A stretch of 64,000 bases of DNA, taken from Blastococcus sp. DSM 46786. Its GTDB lineage: Bacteria; Actinomycetota; Actinomycetes; Mycobacteriales; Geodermatophilaceae. Shown in pieces: positions 44,130-55,000 of the stretch; within the stretch, counting starts at the first letter, position 1; each line of letters starts with the position of its first letter. The notes beneath the pieces are model-generated. The model was not told the origin of the DNA. It saw only the letters and a list, made by a program, of their open reading frames with translations, and searched no databases. Location of the stretch: the NCBI RefSeq assembly GCF_900109665.1, contig NZ_FOAO01000003.1:124001-188000 (forward strand), written 5' to 3'. The translations under genes and the position numbers were made by a program.

Positions 44130-45155
44130 GTGGCGTGGATCAACCTGGTCTCCGAGCGACATGCCCTGCGCCCGGAGCCGGAGGAGATCGAGTTGCTCGT
44201 CGACGGCCCCGACGACATCGAGGAGGTCGCCGCCCTGCTCCTGTCCGCCGCCGTGTCCGGGGCCACCCAGGACCTCGTGACCAGCGCGGAGGCGTCGGCC
44301 CGGTACGTGCACGATGACCTGGCGGCACTGCGCCGCGGCCAGCTGGAGCTCTCCTCCGGCCGCAGGTTCGCCGACTACCTGACCAGCGTCGTGCTGCTCC
44401 ACCTCGCCGGGCGGGAGATGGCGGAGGCGTTGCGGTGGCTGGCGCAGGTCGAGCTGCGTCGGGACCCGCACGTCGCCGCGCTGCAGCACCTGCTGGGCGT
44501 CGCGCTGGGGGAGGCCCCGCCGGGGACCGGTGACCCGCTCGACGGTCACGACGACGAGCTCGAGGGCTGGACCGATGCGGTCCGGACGGCGCCGCTGGGC
44601 AACCTCGTCGACCTGGCCCTGTGCCCGGACCACCCGGCCTGGCACCGCCTCGGCTGGTACGCCGCGCCGACCGTCCTCGCCGCGGTCGGGGGCCCGTCCG
44701 GGGACCGGGACGCGGGCCTGCGGATGCTGCGGTGGGCGACCAGCCCGGAGCGTGCCGGGGAGCTGCTCCACGAGCGGGTCACCGACCGGGCGCCCTACGA
44801 CCCCGAGGCGGGCCGGACCGACCCGTCCTACGCGCAGGGTTTCGACGCCGTCGTCGAGGAGGAGGGCCGGGTGGCTTGCTTCTACAACTTCTCGATGCGG
44901 TTCGCGGCGCCATGGGTCCGCTCCGGCGACCTCGACGCGTTCTGGTTCCTCCGCTGGATCGACCGGGACTGGGACACGGCCACGGCCGCGGCCTCCGGCG
45001 AGGCCGGGCGCCGCCTCGCGGCCGCCCGGAACGGCCCCTGCTCGTACCGCATCACCTACGACCCCCAGCGGGCGGCGGTCGACCCGGCCGGGGTCCGGGC
45101 TGCCGCTGCGGAGTACGGCGTGGCCGTCGAGCTGGTCAGCTTCCTGGACTGCTGA
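44130..45155 (+). CDS. Uncharacterised protein following the effector; candidate immunity protein
   Basis: A 341-residue soluble protein. It shows mostly helices in the first half (EEVAALLLSAAVSGATQDLV, ALRWLAQVELRRDP) and mixed aromatic segments later (FYNFSMRFAAPWVRSGD, AFWFLRWIDRDWD). I recognise no family. GTG at 44130 has CAGGAGGAGGC 8 nt upstream and lies 27 nt after the toxin stop, so the two are co-expressed. Encoding directly after a nuclease toxin is the usual place for an immunity or cargo-chaperone gene, which is inference only. Many residues are acidic (ELLVDGPDDIEE), as in known nuclease inhibitors. Confidence 0.7.
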   Translation: MAWINLVSERHALRPEPEEIELLVDGPDDIEEVAALLLSAAVSGATQDLVTSAEASARYVHDDLAALRRGQLELSSGRRFADYLTSVVLLHLAGREMAEALRWLAQVELRRDPHVAALQHLLGVALGEAPPGTGDPLDGHDDELEGWTDAVRTAPLGNLVDLALCPDHPAWHRLGWYAAPTVLAAVGGPSGDRDAGLRMLRWATSPERAGELLHERVTDRAPYDPEAGRTDPSYAQGFDAVVEEEGRVACFYNFSMRFAAPWVRSGDLDAFWFLRWIDRDWDTATAAASGEAGRRLAAARNGPCSYRITYDPQRAAVDPAGVRAAAAEYGVAVELVSFLDC

Positions 45156-45317
45156 CCGCGGCCTGGCAGGTGCTCGCGGGCCCGGAGGATTGCGGATCGA
45201 GCCGTGCCGGATCCATGGCCACGGAGCGCTTCCGTGGGCTCTAATACGTATGGCCGCCGGCGCGGCGGAGAGATGGGTCGCAGCCACCCATCCGGCTCTC
45301 GCGGAACGGGTACCGCC
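45156..45317. promoter_or_regulatory. Intergenic region, presumed promoter of the zincin-NTPase operon
   Basis: The 162-bp gap between the effector unit and the next operon holds the only AT-rich patch nearby, CTAATACGTATG at 45241-45252, containing the perfect 8-bp palindrome ATACGTAT. No GTGACGG repeats or clear TANNNT with -35 are seen. The operon downstream therefore appears to be outside the SARP set. Confidence 0.35.
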
Positions 45318-46685
45318 ATGGTGTCTCAAGCGATCCGACGGGCTTCGTTGTCCTGGATAGCGGAGACCTCGCGCGAGGTGTCCGCGTGGAGCCGGATGCG
45401 CCGCGAGCGGGATCCGCAGGGCCAGCACCGCACCCAGCTGGCCAGCCTGGAGAACACCCTCTGCGCGGCCACGGCTCGGCTGGCCGACGTGGCCGGCGCG
45501 GACCGGGGGCGGACGACCCTCGACGCCTACGACTTCTACCGGGAGATCGACCGGCAGACGACGTTGATCCGTCGGATCTGGCGCTGGTTCGCCGACAAGT
45601 ACGACCAGCGCGACCACCCCTCCCGGGCCGGCGTCCTCAGGGCGGCGGACGAGGTCGTCTGGGCCGTGCACGCGGAGGTCCACCGGGCCGCGGGCGCGGA
45701 TCCGCCTCCGCCCGCGCCGCTGCCCTATCTCGAGGAGGTCGACGCCCCCGAGGCCGTCCCGCGGGACGAGCCCTCCACGGAGCTCAGACCGGACGGCTTC
45801 GACGACGTCCTCCGCTCGGTGCTCGCGCGGCTGCCCGTCCCGGTGGTCGGCCTGCCACCGCTCGGCCCGGCCGGGCCAGGCGCCCTCGTGCTCCTGGGCC
45901 ACGAGGTCGGTCACCATCTCCTCTACGACCTCCGACCGGGGCGCCGCGTGCTGGCCGAGCTGGGCGAAGCGGTCCGGGTGGCCGCCGGTGACCGGGAGCC
46001 GGCGCGATGGCGCGCCTGGAGCCAGGAAGTCTTTGCCGACCTGGTCGGTCTGGTGGCGCTCGGAACCCCCCTGATCACGAGCCTGCTGCGCTACGAGATG
46101 GGCACCGAGGACCACCTGTTCGACCGCGGACGGGGGCGCTACCCGGCACCCGCCGTCCGCCTGGCCCTGCTCGCAGAGATGAGCCGCCGGCTGGGCCTCC
46201 CCGCGCATCCGACGCTGGAGGAGAGTGACCCCTCGGGCTGGGCGGCGCCGCGGGACGACGGGCGAGAGGCACGCAGGACCGCCGTCCGTGACGACATGGC
46301 ACAGGTACCCGCGATCGTGAGCGCGCTGCTGGATTTCCGTCCGGACGGTGACGGCACGCTGCCCGAGCTCCTGGACTTCGATGTCCAGGCGCACGAGCGC
46401 GACGGTCGCATCGCCACGAAGGCCCGGCACCTGCTGTCCGGTTCCCTCTTCGCGGACTCCGGGCTCGCGGAGGTCCGGGAACTGGCGTCCGCCGGCGCCC
46501 TGGCGTGGCAGCGGCTGCTGGACCGGCCGGACGTCGGCCAGGGCGAGCTCGATGCATTCACCGAAACGCTCTGCGGTCGTCTGGTGGCCGCCCGGGAGCC
46601 GGGCACCCGGGCGGCCGGGAACGTCGCGCAGACCGATGCGGACGCGGGGCTCATGGATCTCCTGACGGCACCGGTCGCTCGCTGA
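45318..46685 (+). CDS. Zincin metalloprotease-like protein (HExxH...E)
   Basis: A 455-residue protein. The zinc site LLGHEVGHHLLYDL (His195, Glu196, His199) is followed 38 residues later by WSQEVFADLVGL with Glu237 and Asp241, the E-x-x-x-D third-ligand helix of gluzincins. The N-terminal 180 residues are helical (LENTLCAATARLADVA, DAYDFYREIDRQTTLIRR). There is no transmembrane segment. ATG at 45318 is preferred; a longer reading from 45204 would add 38 residues of low-quality sequence. It ends 18 nt before the CHAT-NTPase gene, forming the head of a four-gene operon. It may be a regulated protease of the same system, with target unknown. Confidence 0.72.
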   Translation: MVSQAIRRASLSWIAETSREVSAWSRMRRERDPQGQHRTQLASLENTLCAATARLADVAGADRGRTTLDAYDFYREIDRQTTLIRRIWRWFADKYDQRDHPSRAGVLRAADEVVWAVHAEVHRAAGADPPPPAPLPYLEEVDAPEAVPRDEPSTELRPDGFDDVLRSVLARLPVPVVGLPPLGPAGPGALVLLGHEVGHHLLYDLRPGRRVLAELGEAVRVAAGDREPARWRAWSQEVFADLVGLVALGTPLITSLLRYEMGTEDHLFDRGRGRYPAPAVRLALLAEMSRRLGLPAHPTLEESDPSGWAAPRDDGREARRTAVRDDMAQVPAIVSALLDFRPDGDGTLPELLDFDVQAHERDGRIATKARHLLSGSLFADSGLAEVRELASAGALAWQRLLDRPDVGQGELDAFTETLCGRLVAAREPGTRAAGNVAQTDADAGLMDLLTAPVAR

Positions 46686-46703
46686 GGAACGAGTGAGGAA
46701 GAC

Positions 46704-49043
46704 ATGACCGTGATCTCCGGGCACGCGGCACGTCCTCAGGACAACGGTGGGCAGCCGACGGCCAGCGACCCCGGGCCGCAGAGGAAGCCCGACGGGCGCA
46801 ATCTCCGGATCGTCGTATCCGCGGAGCCCACGGAGACCGGCTGGACCTTCGTCCTGACGTGCCCGGAGGACGCGGGATTTCGCATCGAGCGGGCCGCCGT
46901 CGTGGACGTCCTCTCGGGCTCCGTGCCGTTGCCCGCAACGCCGTGCTGCCACGGGCCGGAGGAGTGGTGCATCGGTAGCGACCCAGCAGCGGCCGACAGA
47001 GCACTGAGGAACCTGCGCTCGCGCAGCGGCAAGGGCGGAGTCGCGGTCGGACACCTCCTGTTCTCCGTGCTCCTGGGCGAGGACTGGCCGGAGGTCGGCC
47101 GGCTGGCCCGGGCGCACGACGCCGCGCGCGTCGAGCTGGCCCTGAGCTGGCCGCAGCAGGCGGCCGTGCTGAACCGCCTGCCGTGGGAACTCATGCACGA
47201 CGGCGAGCGATACTTGTCCACCTCCGGTGGCGAGGTGGCGGTGGCGGTCACCCGTGTGGTGGCCGGAACCCGGCACGGCATGCGGGAGCTGTCGGTCCCG
47301 CCCCGGGTCCTCTACGTCGTCGGAGCCGCGCTGACCGACGAGCAGATCCGGCCCGGGACCGAGATGCTGTCGCTCCTCCGTGAGATCCGGGCAGCCGGCC
47401 GTCGCATCGACCACCGCGTCCTGGACCAGGCGACGCCTCGTCGGCTGGGTCGCGCCGTGGCCAGCTACCACCCCGAGATCGTCCACTTCATCTGCCACGG
47501 TGGGGAGACCGACGACCATCGGGGATTCCTGCGGCTGCTGTCCGACGATGCCGAGGGTGCGTCGGTCGACCTCACCGCCGACCAGTTGCTCGAGCACCTC
47601 CGCATCGAGGGCGCCCCACCGCCTGCCGTGGTGCTCAGCGCCTGCGACACGGCGGGCGCGAGCGGGACGGCACGGAAGCGCACGCTGGGCGGACCGGAGC
47701 TGGCGGCGCCGCTGTCGGTCGACCTCGTGCGGGCGGGTGTGGCCGTGGTCCTCGCCATGGCGGGCACCGTGGCCGACCGCACCTGCCGCGTCTTCACCCG
47801 GACGTTCGGCGCGGCGCTGGCCGCAGGGAGTTCACTGGTCACCGCGACGGCGGAGGCCCGGCGCTTCGCGTTCGCGGAGACGCCGGGGAGAGCGGGTGTG
47901 GACTGGGCCCTGCCGGCGGTGTTCTTCTCGGCCGGCGTCGATCCGGACGACGTCCACTACACGGAGGACCCCGGCCAGAGGCTGGTGGAGCAGTGGCTCG
48001 GGGGTCTCACCGAGAGCACACCGGTGTTCTGCGCGCGGGAGGCGTTCTTCGACACGTTCTGGTCGATGCTGTCGGCGGGGAACGGCGGTCGCAGCGGATG
48101 GGAGCCCGACGAGTTGTCCGAGCCGAAGGCCGCCCTCGCGATCGCCGTGGACGACGCGGCGGCGGGCATCGGCAAAACCCGGCTGCTGGAGGAGTTCCAG
48201 CGCGCTGCGCTCGTCAACGGGCACCTGCCGCTCCTCCTCGGCTCGAAGGGGGACGGCCCTCCCTCGGACCTGCGCGCCTTCGTGCACGGGCTCGGGCAGG
48301 CCTTCGGCGAGCTCACGTACAACGTCCTGGACATCGGTCCTGGTCACGGTCGCCAGCTGCACGCGCTCAGGAAGGTGGGTCCCTTCGCCGACGCCGGCGA
48401 CATCCCGGGTCTGGACGAAGCCGTCCGGGAGGCGCTGGACCTCGGCCTCGGCGCCGCCCTCCGGGCGGCCCTCAGGTTCGACGCCACGCGGCTGCTCGAC
48501 GCCGTCCGGCAGCAGTTCCCCGACGTGTTCACGGCGGCGTCCCGCTGCGTCGTCCTGATCGACGACCTCGGCCGCGAGAGCATCCCCCTCCTCACCGAGC
48601 TCTTCGAGCGCAAGCTGCTGACCGATCACGGGCTGGGCTCTGCCAGCCTGCCCGTACCGGTGGTGCTCACGGTGCGGTACGAGAAGGAGTTCGACATCCG
48701 CCGCAAGCTGGCGGAGAGCAGCGATCGACGGTCGGTAGGGGTACGGCACCTCGTGCCCTTCGACGCGAACACCGGCGAGGACCTCCTCGCCTACGAGCGC
48801 GTGATGCTGCACCCGTTCCGGGAGGGGCGGGGCGAGGACCTGGGACGGCGATGGGTCTTCGACCGCGATCTCGACGAGGAGCGGTGGACGAGGTGGACCA
48901 GTCGCCTCCGGGACTTCCTCCAGGGGACGCCGGCCCACTTCCACGACATCAACTACGTGGCGGCTCTGGCGGTCGGTGTCGACGGCAACTACCTGCTGCC
49001 GGCCACCGACGAGGACGAGTGGCGGCAGGGGGGAGCAGCGTGA
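46704..49043 (+). CDS. CHAT caspase-like protease fused to a P-loop NTPase
   Basis: A 779-residue protein. Residues 40-410 are a CHAT domain: NRLPWELMHDG, EIVHFICHGGETDD with catalytic His265, and AVVLSACDTAG with catalytic Cys314. The C-terminal VDLVRAGVAVVLAMAGTVAD helix-strand follows. The second half is a P-loop ATPase with Walker A AAAGIGKTRLLEEF (Lys491) and Walker B CVVLIDDLG (Asp620/621). CHAT proteases with NTPase modules are activated by partner or ligand sensing and cleave proteins in conflict systems. Its stop overlaps the next start (GTGA), so its product is made together with the giant NTPase, likely a partner. No signal peptide is seen. Confidence 0.85.
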   Translation: MTVISGHAARPQDNGGQPTASDPGPQRKPDGRNLRIVVSAEPTETGWTFVLTCPEDAGFRIERAAVVDVLSGSVPLPATPCCHGPEEWCIGSDPAAADRALRNLRSRSGKGGVAVGHLLFSVLLGEDWPEVGRLARAHDAARVELALSWPQQAAVLNRLPWELMHDGERYLSTSGGEVAVAVTRVVAGTRHGMRELSVPPRVLYVVGAALTDEQIRPGTEMLSLLREIRAAGRRIDHRVLDQATPRRLGRAVASYHPEIVHFICHGGETDDHRGFLRLLSDDAEGASVDLTADQLLEHLRIEGAPPPAVVLSACDTAGASGTARKRTLGGPELAAPLSVDLVRAGVAVVLAMAGTVADRTCRVFTRTFGAALAAGSSLVTATAEARRFAFAETPGRAGVDWALPAVFFSAGVDPDDVHYTEDPGQRLVEQWLGGLTESTPVFCAREAFFDTFWSMLSAGNGGRSGWEPDELSEPKAALAIAVDDAAAGIGKTRLLEEFQRAALVNGHLPLLLGSKGDGPPSDLRAFVHGLGQAFGELTYNVLDIGPGHGRQLHALRKVGPFADAGDIPGLDEAVREALDLGLGAALRAALRFDATRLLDAVRQQFPDVFTAASRCVVLIDDLGRESIPLLTELFERKLLTDHGLGSASLPVPVVLTVRYEKEFDIRRKLAESSDRRSVGVRHLVPFDANTGEDLLAYERVMLHPFREGRGEDLGRRWVFDRDLDEERWTRWTSRLRDFLQGTPAHFHDINYVAALAVGVDGNYLLPATDEDEWRQGGAA

Positions 49044-52000
49044 CCGCGCCCGCACTGGCGGCGGCGACGCCGCTCGGCGATCGCGAGTGGCGCGTCACCG
49101 AGCTGAGGTCGAGGGTCGTGAGGCTGGGGCCCGAAGCGGTGGCCCGGCTGGCCCTCCCGCCGCTGTGGACGGAGTCGATTGCGCTCCGGAGCGGTCTCTT
49201 CCCGGGCCGGGAGGAGCTGTCGGCCTTCCTCCAGGAGTGCGAGCGGCACAACTGGTGCGCCCGCCGTCCCCTGCAGTACCACGCCGGCTCGGCCGAGGAG
49301 CCTGCGGAGCTGCTCGTCACGGCCACCGTCGAACTGCTGCGGGCCGCCGCGCCCGACGCGGTCCTGGTCCGTGCCGGCCACGCCGCCCTGGCTGCCCTGT
49401 CGCGCCTTTCCGACGCCGAGCGGGCCGAGGCCGGCCGGCGGCTGGCTCCGGCCCTCGATCTCCTCGCCACCTCGTCGGTCGAGGGGTTCGGCGAGTTCGG
49501 CCGCTACTCCGCCGGCGGCGTGCCGCCGTCGCACACCTCTGCGGGCACCGGGACGCCGGGACGGCTCCGGCCGGACATGCCGGCGACCGAGCTCGCAGCC
49601 GAGGCGACGCCGCTGGTCGGCGACCTCCCCGGCGGCGCGCTGGCCGAACTCGTCAGGCGATGCGTGGAGCAGGCGGAGGTCCGGTCCGCAGCCCGGCTGC
49701 TCGCCGCCGCGGCGCGCCGGCTGCCGGGGGAGGAGGTGCGCCGCCTGGTGGAGGTCCTCGTCGCCCGGCTGCCGGCGGACGACCTGTCGGAACAGGTCGC
49801 GCTGGGCCACCTGGCCACGGCGGCGGCGATCGGGGACGCCGTCGACCGCGCACTCGAGCTGGTGCAGCGGCTCCAATCCGAGCGGTTGCGGGCGCGCACG
49901 CTCGCGGGACTGGCGGCGATGCTGGTCCAGCGCGCGGGCGCGAGGCCGCGGGTGGAGCAGATCCTGCAGCGGCTCACCCGGACGGTCGTCCAAGGATCCG
50001 ACGTCGATCTCGCCGCGGCGGCCGACGCGGTGCAGCAGCTCACCGACGCGGGGGCGCCCGGCACGGCCGCACCGCTGGTCACGCTGGCGGACCGGGCTCT
50101 GGAGAACCGCACCCGCCGCGGGTCGGAGGTGACGGCGCTCGTGCGACTGGCGAGCGCCTGCGCGCGCTCGGGGACCGGCGAACAGGCGGGCAGGTTCCGC
50201 ACGGCGGCGCTCCAGGCGGCGCGCGCCGAGGGCGATCCGCTGGTGCGGGCCGGCGCCCTCCTGCAGGTGCTGACCGACCTCCCTCACGAGACACGGCCCC
50301 AGGTCGCCCAGGAGGCGCTGGAGGCGGCTCGCGGCGTCGTGGACACCGATGACCGCGCCGTCCTCCTGGCCCGACTGGTGCCGCACCTGCAGGAGCTGGT
50401 GCGGACCGAAGCACTGGAAGAGCTGATCGGCCTGTGCACACCGGACGACAGCCGCTACATGTTCTGGATGCCCGAGGCCGCGCGCAAGGAGCTGCTCCCG
50501 CTCCTGGACGGCCTGGGAAGCGGCCTGGGAAGGCCTCGCCTGGCGGACGTCGCCCGTGACGTCGCCCGGCGCCTCGTCGAGCTGTCGACCGTCGGGGCGC
50601 CGGAGCGACGGGAGCGCCCGGGGGTGCCCGTCGTCCTGCCCCCGACCACGCGGCGGTGGGCAGTCCTCGCCTCCCGGCTCCGGCCTGGTGACACCACCGG
50701 GACCGCGGTGGGGGACATCCTCCTCGGCCAGGTGGAGTCGCTGCTGAGATCGGGAGCCACCGCCGAGGCTCTGCGCTGGGTGGAGTCGGCGCGGCAGCTG
50801 CTGCCCGTGGTGCACGGTTCCTACGAGACCAGCGTGCTGCTCGCCGAACGTCGCATCGAGGTCGAGCAGCGCAACCAGTACGACCACCGGCAGCTCGAAC
50901 GCTTCCTGGAGCGGGCTGAGCAGGTGCGGGCGTTCGAGGAGCTGCTCGCCGCGCGCGACGACGGCGCCTGGGCGCTGCACTACCTCGGCCACGGGGGCGT
51001 GGGCAAGACGACGTTGCTGCGCTTCATCACGGCCGAGCGGGCACCTCGCGCCGGGCGGGTCACGGCCCGGGTGGACTTCGATCGGCTCAACCCCGACTTC
51101 CCGCTCCGCCGCCCGGGCCAGCTCCTGCTGGACCTGCTGACCGAGCTCGAGCCCTTCGCCACCGGCCACCTCCTCCACCTCTACGTGACGGCCAGGGAGA
51201 AGCTGCGGCACCTGGAGTGGTGGGCGGACGAGCAGGACTCCAGGCAAGATCTCGCCCTGGCGACCGAGCGGTTCTGCGAGTACGTCAGCAAGCTGCCCCG
51301 GTCGGTCGTCATGGTCCTGGACACGTGCGAGGAGCTGACGAAGTACCAGCCCGGCGGCACGTCGGTTCCCCGGCTCGACGCCGCGTTCGAGCTCCTGGAG
51401 AAGATCCACCGCCGCGTCCCGTCGCTGCGTGTGGTCCTCGCCGGCCGGCGGCCTCTCGCGGCGTCGGGGCCGGGCTGGCGGATCGACTCCGCCGACCTCC
51501 CGGCTGTCCCACCGGTCAAGGACTACCTCGCCGTCCACGAGATCCTCGGCTTCACCCGGGAGGAGGCCATCGCCTACCTGACGACGGTGGAGGACCTCCC
51601 GCTCGACGACCCCGACGTCCTCGACCGGCTCCTCGCGCGCTGCGTCGACCCGCACGAGATCGCCGTCATCGGCGGTGACCCGGCCGGGACCCGGTACAGC
51701 CCGTTCGACCTGGGGTTGACCGCTGCAGCGGTGCGGGACGACCCGCACTACGCCGAGGTCGCGCCGAGCGAGGACGTCTACGTCGAGACCCGCGTGCGCC
51801 GCCGTCTGGGCGAGCGCTGGGGGGGCCTGCTCGCCGTGGTCACGCTCCTGCGCCGGTTCGACCCGGACATGCTGGCCGCCGTCGTGCCGCCCGAGAACCT
51901 CGACGACGCCTGGCGTGAGCTCAAGGCGACCGAGTGGATGACGTCCGCCTACGACGGCGCGCTGCACCGCACGTTCCTCGAGGTCGACCCCGGCCTGCAG

Positions 52001-55000
52001 CGCCGCCTGGAGCAGTACTTCCGGCGTCCGGCCCATGCCGCCGAGCTGGAGCGGGTCCGGCAGGGCCTCGGGACCGCCCTCGACCGGCTGGTGCGCGCGA
52101 CGGACCTCGACGAGCTCTCGATCGAGGCGGTCGAGGCGGCGTTGCGCACGCTCGATCCTGGCGCCGCAGCCCGGCTCGTCGAGTGCCTGACCGCCACGGT
52201 GGCACGGGACCGGGCGTGGATGTGGGCGCACACCGTCTTCGGCCGGGTCCTCGGTGCGGAGGGGGTGCTGGCCGATCCCACCGCCCCTGCCCGGCCGGGG
52301 GCGCTCCTGCTGTACCTGACCGCGGCGTCGCACATGGCGAGCGCGACCGCCCGGACCGAGGAGTGGCTCGAGGTGATCCGCGGCGCGGCCAACCACCCCG
52401 ATCCTGTCCACGGCACGTGGATCCGCACGGTGGCCGCGCTCCACGTGGACCCGGAGGACGCGGAGGCGTTGGCGGCAGGCCTCTCCGCGGTCGAGCAGCT
52501 GCTCGGCGCCGAGCCGGCGCGGGCGACGTGGCTGCTGGGCACGTGCCTGTCGGTCCTGGAGATGCGCGCGTCCCGGACACCGGACGACGAGCTGGCCGAT
52601 CGACTGGTCCGGACCTCGGAGGTCCTGGACCGGAACGGCTTCCACGGCGTCGCGGCGCTGCTCCTCGCCGAGGCCTCGTCGTGGGTCGCCGAGGACGGCA
52701 GCCGGCGGTTGGACCTGCTGCGCACGGCGGTCCGGGTGGTCGAGCAGGCCGCTCCTGCCGCGGAGCCCGCGTCGTGCGTATCGGCCGACTGGACAGCGCC
52801 GGCTCGGGCGCAGGAGCGGGTTCGGCTGCAGGCGGTCCTGGCCGGCGTCGTCGGTGACCGGGAGAGGTGGTTGTCCGAGGCCCTGGCGGCCTCTCCCCCC
52901 ACCGACCCCGACGCCGACCGCCTGGCAGCGGCGCTGCTCGACGACTGGCTCGGGGACGCCCCGGTGCCGGTCGAGATCCTGCGCGCCGCTGCTGCGGCGC
53001 TGGGGGAGAGGCCACCACCCGCGGGCGGTGACCGCTACGCCGGGGTGCCGCCGCTGCGGGTCGCGCTGTCGCGAGGGTGGCTCGCCATCGGGTGCGGGCA
53101 GAAGGCGCTGCACGCGCTGGGTCCCCGCGGGCGGTTCGCGACGACGGCGGCCGATCAGCTCGCGCTCGACCTCGGCCGGGTGGACGTCGCCCGGAGACTG
53201 CGGTTGGAGGAGCAGGACCGGCGGCTGCGGACCTCGCTGTGCGAGTCCCGACGGCCCTCCGAGGTGCCGCGCGTGGTGGAGGCCGTCGGGCTGCTCGACG
53301 GTCGGCCGCCGGCGCCGCGCCGCGGAGCCGACGCGGCCGACGTCCACGTCCTCTGGCGCGTGTCCTCCACCCCGTCGGCAGACCTCGTGCAGCGTGTCAG
53401 GTACCTGGCCGTCGCCGGTGCCCGAGGGGAGGCGACGACCGGGCCGTTCGAGCGCGTCGCCTCGTCGCTGGACGCGGACGAGGCGCGCCTCGTCGGTGAT
53501 CCCTCCGCGCCGGTCCGGCCGATCACCGGCGAGCGCATCGACTGGCAGGCCCTCGCCGCCGACGTCGGCCAGGAGCAGGCTGCCCGGCTGCTCCTGCGGG
53601 CGCTCGCGATCGAGCACCTCTCGCCGGGCGAGCGGCACGAGATCCTGGAGCGGGTACTCGGCGGTCCCCGGCGGCCGGGCCCTCGCCGGCTGGCCGAGTG
53701 GGCGCTGGAGGAGGGCGAGTTGCTGGCCCTACGGCTGACCGAGCCGGGGGCAGGCCTCCTCCGCCAGGCTGCGGTCTGGTTCCAGGACGCCGGCGACCCG
53801 GTCGGGCGTCTCATCGCCACGGTCGGCGCGGAACTCACCGCGGAACGAGGCGGCCGCAGGCCGGACCTGCGGGCGGTGGACGCAGCACTGGTGGCGGCGC
53901 AGTCGGTCGTCCCGGTGCTGCCCTCGTCGGTGTCGGCGCTGACCCGGACCGGTCCGACCGAGGTCTCCGGCGACTGGACGGGGATGCTGATCCGGCTGAC
54001 CGCGCTGGCGCGGGACAGCAGGCTGCTGCGCACGGAGACCAGGACGCAGCGGGGCTACTCGTCTCCGGAGCTGGCCGTGGAAGGACCGCGGCCGGGGCCG
54101 ATGCAGGAGGTAGCCGAGGTCCCGTCGACGGTCGACTCGATCCGCGCCAGGGCGGCCCGCCCGGTGGGATCCCCCGGACGGGCCGCCGGACCCCCGACGG
54201 CAGCAGCGGGGACGGCGTCGTCCGGCCGGGGCTGGGTGCTGATCGGTGTGGTCGTCGTCGTCGCCGTCCTCCTCCTGGTCGCGGCGGGAGCATGGCTGGC
54301 CTACCGGGGATTCTCCGGCGCCGTGTCGCAGCAGTGGCCCGGCGCGCCGACGGCGGTGCGCGTCCTGTCGTTCGTGGCGGTGGTGGCCGCCCTGTGCTGG
54401 GTGGTCGTGCGGATCGTCACGGCCGGCCCGACGGTCAACCGGCTCCACGTCGAGGTCACCGGTGAGAACGACGTCCTCGGGATTCGCGCCAGCGGCTTCC
54501 GCAAACGCCGGCTCCTGCCGACCCGGCACGCCTCGGCACACGTGGACCTGCAGCTGCGCGGCTCGGGAGCGGGGGCGTGGTCCTCGGGGGGCCCCCCCCT
54601 GGCGGCGCAACTGCGGGCCCTGGCTCACCCGACGGCCCCGCTGCGGGTGGATGTCGGGTCTCCTCCCGCGGCCATGGGGCTGCCCTGGGAATCCCTGCTG
54701 GGGGAGGAGTTGCGCGATCTCGGCCCGGTCCGGGTGCACCGGAGCTTCATCCGCAGCCGGAACGTCCGGACGTCTGCCAGCCCGGCCCCGCTCAGCGGCC
54801 GGCTGGCCTACGCCGCTCCGCCCGAGTGGGTGTCCCTGTTCCAGGCGCTGCGCTGGGATCGCGTCGCCGAGGCCACGGGCCCCGTCGTCGTCGAGCCGAT
54901 GACGGCCGCCGCCCCACCGGGACGAGGGGACATCGCTGTGATCGTCGGGGTCCCGATCGACAGCGCGGTCGGCCCCCGCCTCGTCGTCCCCTCGATCCTG

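Noticed and set aside
41541-47597. A 2018-codon open frame on the minus strand, and similar long antisense frames across the CIS operon
   Set aside because: Such frames are a by-product of very high GC. Composition is Arg/Gly/Pro/His-rich with no domain, and they run opposite to well-supported genes.
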